8,056 nt of DNA from Opitutia bacterium (lineage in GTDB: Bacteria > Verrucomicrobiota > Verrucomicrobiia > Opitutales > Seribacteraceae): assembly GCA_018695085.1 (NCBI GenBank), contig JABHOU010000083.1:1-8056 (forward strand), given 5' to 3'. Below are positions 6,012-8,056 of the stretch, in pieces (the stretch's first letter is position 1; every line of letters begins with the position of its first letter). A program made the translations under genes and the position numbers. The notes beneath the pieces were generated by a model, which saw only the letters and a program-made list of their open reading frames with translations, was not told where the DNA came from and ran no database searches.

Positions 6012-7571
6012 TCAGCGGTCCGTTCCTTTCGGCAGGTCGAAGGGTTCGAGAAAATCCTGAATCAGGTTCACGATATCTTGGTTGAAAATGCCGATGACGA
6101 GAACGACGGAGGCGGAAAGCAAAAGCGGGACGAGCATGGTCCAATGGGCCTCATCGAAAAAGGTTTCGCTATCGGGAAGAGCGAGGTCACCGTGACCATG
6201 GCCAATGTTCTCGCCGCTCTCCGTTACGGCAAGGTGAATCCTCTCAATGAGACGGAAAAAGAGGACTACCATGACCATGGTGGAGAACATAAGGGCCACC
6301 ATATATTCCCAGCGTTCAGCCAGCATACCGCCCGTGATCAGGTACCACTTGCTGAAAAAACCACAAGTGGGAGGCAAACCGATGATGGAGAACCCGCCAA
6401 CGAAGAATCCTCCCATAGTGAAAGGCATCTTGCGGAAAAGCCCGCGCAAGCCATCGAAGTGCGTAGTTTTTCTCTTTCGCAAGATTATGCCTACCCCGAG
6501 GAAGAGGCAAAGAGTCATGCAGGCGTCGCTGATGACGTGAAAGATGGAACCGATGAAGCCGTAGTAGTTGTACACCCAGATCCCGCCCACCATGTAGCCG
6601 ACCTCCGCCACGATGAGGTAAGTGAGCATTTTCTTAACGTCGCGCTGGGCCAAGGCCATGGTTGCGGCGCACACGATGGCTATTACCACGAGCCAAGGGA
6701 TAACTTCCGTCCAGAGGGTGTTCTCAAAGGAGAAGTCGACCCCGAACACGGTGAGCGTCATCCGGATCATGACGTAGATCATGACCTTCGTGACGAGCGG
6801 GGCCAACAGGCTGGAAGTGGCGGTAGGCGCGTGAAAGTAAGCGTTCGGCAACCAAGCGTGAAAAGGGAAAAAGGCCATCTTGATCAGCACCCCGAGACAG
6901 ATGAAGACGAAAGCGACCTGCATGGCGGCGGAATCAGCCAAACCGTCGGCAGTTATGACCTCCTGAATGCCCACCATGTTCAAGGTACCCGTCTTCATGT
7001 AGACGTAGCCCACGCCCAGAAGGTAGAAGGACGCCCCGATCGTACCGAGTATGACGTAGTTGAAGGTGGCCGCGGCAGCCCGAGCCGAGCCCATGGCAAT
7101 GAGACCGTAGCCCGTGAGAGCCGCCACCTCGATGAGGACGTACAGGTTGAAGGCGTCGCCCGTAAGGCAAATGCCCGCAAGCCCCGTAACTTGAAGCAGA
7201 AAGAGCGTATAGAACGAACCTTCTTTTTCGGGGGTCTCCTCGGCAACGGGAAGCTTAGAGTAGATAGCCACGAGAAAAGCCACGCCAACCACGACGAGCA
7301 TGATGAGGGTCCCGAGGTAGTCGGCACGGAATTCGATGCCCACGCCACGCGGATAAGCATCGGCGTTCCAGCCACCGAAGTAATAAGATACCTCGTTCGC
7401 CTCACTGGCGATCACCCTGCGTAAAGTCTCGATCCCGCCCCAGAGAGCGCCTGCAAGAGAAGCTACGGCGATGGGGTGACAAAGGTTGCGAGACTTACGC
7501 CCCACCAAGGCGCAGAGAACGGCCCCGAACAAGGGAAAGGCAAAAATCAAGGCAATGGAGTTTTCGCTCAT
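6012..7571 (-). CDS. mrpD: MrpD-like cation/proton antiporter subunit
   Basis: The 519-residue polytopic membrane protein belongs to the MrpD/NuoL/M/N family. Key residues are E148 in YVLIEVAALTGYGL (TM5), K231 in LGVLIKMAFFPFHAWLPNAY (TM7), K262 in APLVTKVMIYVMIR (TM8) and K408 in PTCGFFSKWYLITGG (TM12). The TM11 relay is unusual: H345, D349 and T353 (HVISDACMT) stand where the 496-residue neighbour has His, His and Lys. A soluble loop at about 450-477 contains GHGHGD and several acids before the last helix. The gene follows the MrpC-like gene after 3 bases, which is the usual mrpC-mrpD order, and this is why the mrpD name is used here. It precedes the next pump gene by one base. The ATG start is supported by an AGGCG about 9 bases upstream and by a typical hydrophobic first helix (ALIFAFPLFGAVLCALVG). 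Role: proton/cation movement across the inner membrane as part of a complex. Confidence 0.92.
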   Translation of the reverse strand: MSENSIALIFAFPLFGAVLCALVGRKSRNLCHPIAVASLAGALWGGIETLRRVIASEANEVSYYFGGWNADAYPRGVGIEFRADYLGTLIMLVVVGVAFLVAIYSKLPVAEETPEKEGSFYTLFLLQVTGLAGICLTGDAFNLYVLIEVAALTGYGLIAMGSARAAAATFNYVILGTIGASFYLLGVGYVYMKTGTLNMVGIQEVITADGLADSAAMQVAFVFICLGVLIKMAFFPFHAWLPNAYFHAPTATSSLLAPLVTKVMIYVMIRMTLTVFGVDFSFENTLWTEVIPWLVVIAIVCAATMALAQRDVKKMLTYLIVAEVGYMVGGIWVYNYYGFIGSIFHVISDACMTLCLFLGVGIILRKRKTTHFDGLRGLFRKMPFTMGGFFVGGFSIIGLPPTCGFFSKWYLITGGMLAERWEYMVALMFSTMVMVVLFFRLIERIHLAVTESGENIGHGHGDLALPDSETFFDEAHWTMLVPLLLSASVVLVIGIFNQDIVNLIQDFLEPFDLPKGTDR

Positions 7572-7574
7572 TGC

Positions 7575-8056
7575 TTACGCCTGTTTTGCCTTTCGAGACT
7601 TGGCCTTGGCCCGCTTGGGCTTGGTTGACAAAACATCCGGTATTACGGTTGCGGCGTCCTCCGCCAGAATGGCCGCCAGCACGGCGTCCTCCTCAATCGT
7701 TCCATAGGCCCGGTAAATACGCTGAGTCAAAGCTAAGGCCACGCCCAAGGTAGCCACGCCCACCACGATGGCTGTAAGCATCAAGACGTGCGGAAGAGGA
7801 TTTGCATAGCCCGAGGTTTCCTCGTCGGTCAAGCTGCGAGGAGCGTGGTGACCGTGATCCGCCTCGTGCGAAGCCGTCGCCGTGGTCGCGTTCTCTTCAG
7901 ATCCCTCGGTAGCATTCGCTTCCTCGGGATGAGCAGCATGCTCGGCATGATTACCATGCGGATCGTGCTCAGCCACGTAAATGGGAATGGTGCCGCCCTC
8001 CTTGACCCCGATCGAAACGTAGAACAGGATGATTGCGGTCTGGAAGATCGACATCC
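7575..8056 (-). CDS. mrpC: MrpC/NuoK-like antiporter subunit, N-terminus missing, with His-rich loop
   Basis: The reading frame is open to the right edge and 160 codons are visible. The first visible Met (8052-8054) sits inside what aligns with the second helix of MrpC (MSIFQTAIILFYVSIGVKEG), so roughly 35 residues with the first helix lie outside the window. The third helix is the best family signature: ANPLPHVLMLTAIVVGVATL matches the DPLPQALVLTAIVI block of MrpC/MnhC, followed by a basic RIYRAYGTIEED. Between helices two and three is an insert of nearly 60 residues, where MrpC normally has about 15-20. It is rich in His, Glu, Asp and Ala, with nine His between residues 30 and 70 of the visible part. 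By NuoK topology this loop faces the periplasm, and the Lys/Arg-rich tail (PKRAKAKSRKAK) faces the cytoplasm. The stop is 3 bases before the mrpD-like start. MrpC is thought to be a structural, NuoK-like subunit of the antiporter complex. Confidence 0.88.
   Translation of the reverse strand, partial: MSIFQTAIILFYVSIGVKEGGTIPIYVAEHDPHGNHAEHAAHPEEANATEGSEENATTATASHEADHGHHAPRSLTDEETSGYANPLPHVLMLTAIVVGVATLGVALALTQRIYRAYGTIEEDAVLAAILAEDAATVIPDVLSTKPKRAKAKSRKAKQA

Noticed and set aside
5709..7424. A 571-codon open frame on the plus strand, opposite two antiporter genes
   Set aside because: It is codon-aligned with the minus-strand hydrophobic proteins: their NTN codons read as NAN on the other strand, giving a Asp/Glu/His-rich nonsense protein. 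It has no domain and crosses a gene junction.
2331..8056. A nuo (complex I) operon or group 4 hydrogenase cluster
   Set aside because: The small subunit matches MrpC in its third-helix block, gene order is mrpC-mrpD, and no NuoA-J, hydrogenase or iron-sulfur subunit is visible in the window. Genes beyond 8056 could still change this.

Overview
The window is 8056 bases of bacterial DNA. Every gene I can support lies on the minus strand, so the genes read from high to low coordinates. Coding density is close to complete: the longest gap between genes is about 75 bases. Start codons are mixed (ATG, GTG, possibly TTG), genes are packed with 1-25 base gaps, and GC content looks moderately high by eye. 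A separate PurS subunit and a lipoprotein lytic transglycosylase point to a diderm bacterium outside the gamma-proteobacteria. A Verrucomicrobiota (Opitutae-like) or alphaproteobacterial relative would fit, but no rRNA or other firm marker is present, so this is a weak inference.

Region 1 (2331-8056) is part of an operon for a multisubunit Mrp/Mnh-type cation/proton antiporter-like complex, related to the membrane arm of respiratory complex I. In transcription order it encodes a truncated MrpC/NuoK-like subunit with an unusual His-rich loop, a 519-residue MrpD-like subunit, a 496-residue MrpD/NuoM-like subunit, a 103-residue two-helix membrane protein, and a 615-residue MrpD/NuoL-like subunit with a long C-terminal extension. 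The genes are spaced by 1-25 bases, so co-translation and assembly into one complex are likely. All three large subunits keep the Glu/Lys residues of the proton path. The missing partners (MrpB, E, F, G type) would be expected upstream, beyond position 8056. No hydrogenase, NADH-dehydrogenase or DabA-type partner is visible here.

Region 2 (764-2261) holds a small lipoprotein lytic transglycosylase of the SLT/GH23 type, followed after 10 bases by a XerD/XerC tyrosine recombinase with a complete catalytic set. This looks like a housekeeping chromosome-resolution recombinase rather than a phage or island integrase. A 57-base gap before it carries two adjacent short inverted repeats and a weak promoter-like pair.

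Region 3 (1-690) holds purS, a small subunit of formylglycinamidine ribonucleotide synthase in de novo purine synthesis. It is followed after 9 bases by the N-terminal part of a fumarylacetoacetate hydrolase family enzyme that runs off the left edge. The two are in the same frame, separated by a single TAG.

I see no tRNA, rRNA, CRISPR array, insertion sequence or origin. The most notable material is the three-pump antiporter assembly, its His-rich MrpC-like loop and its small accessory protein. Relatives of this gene set probably exist in databases, so novelty is not established.
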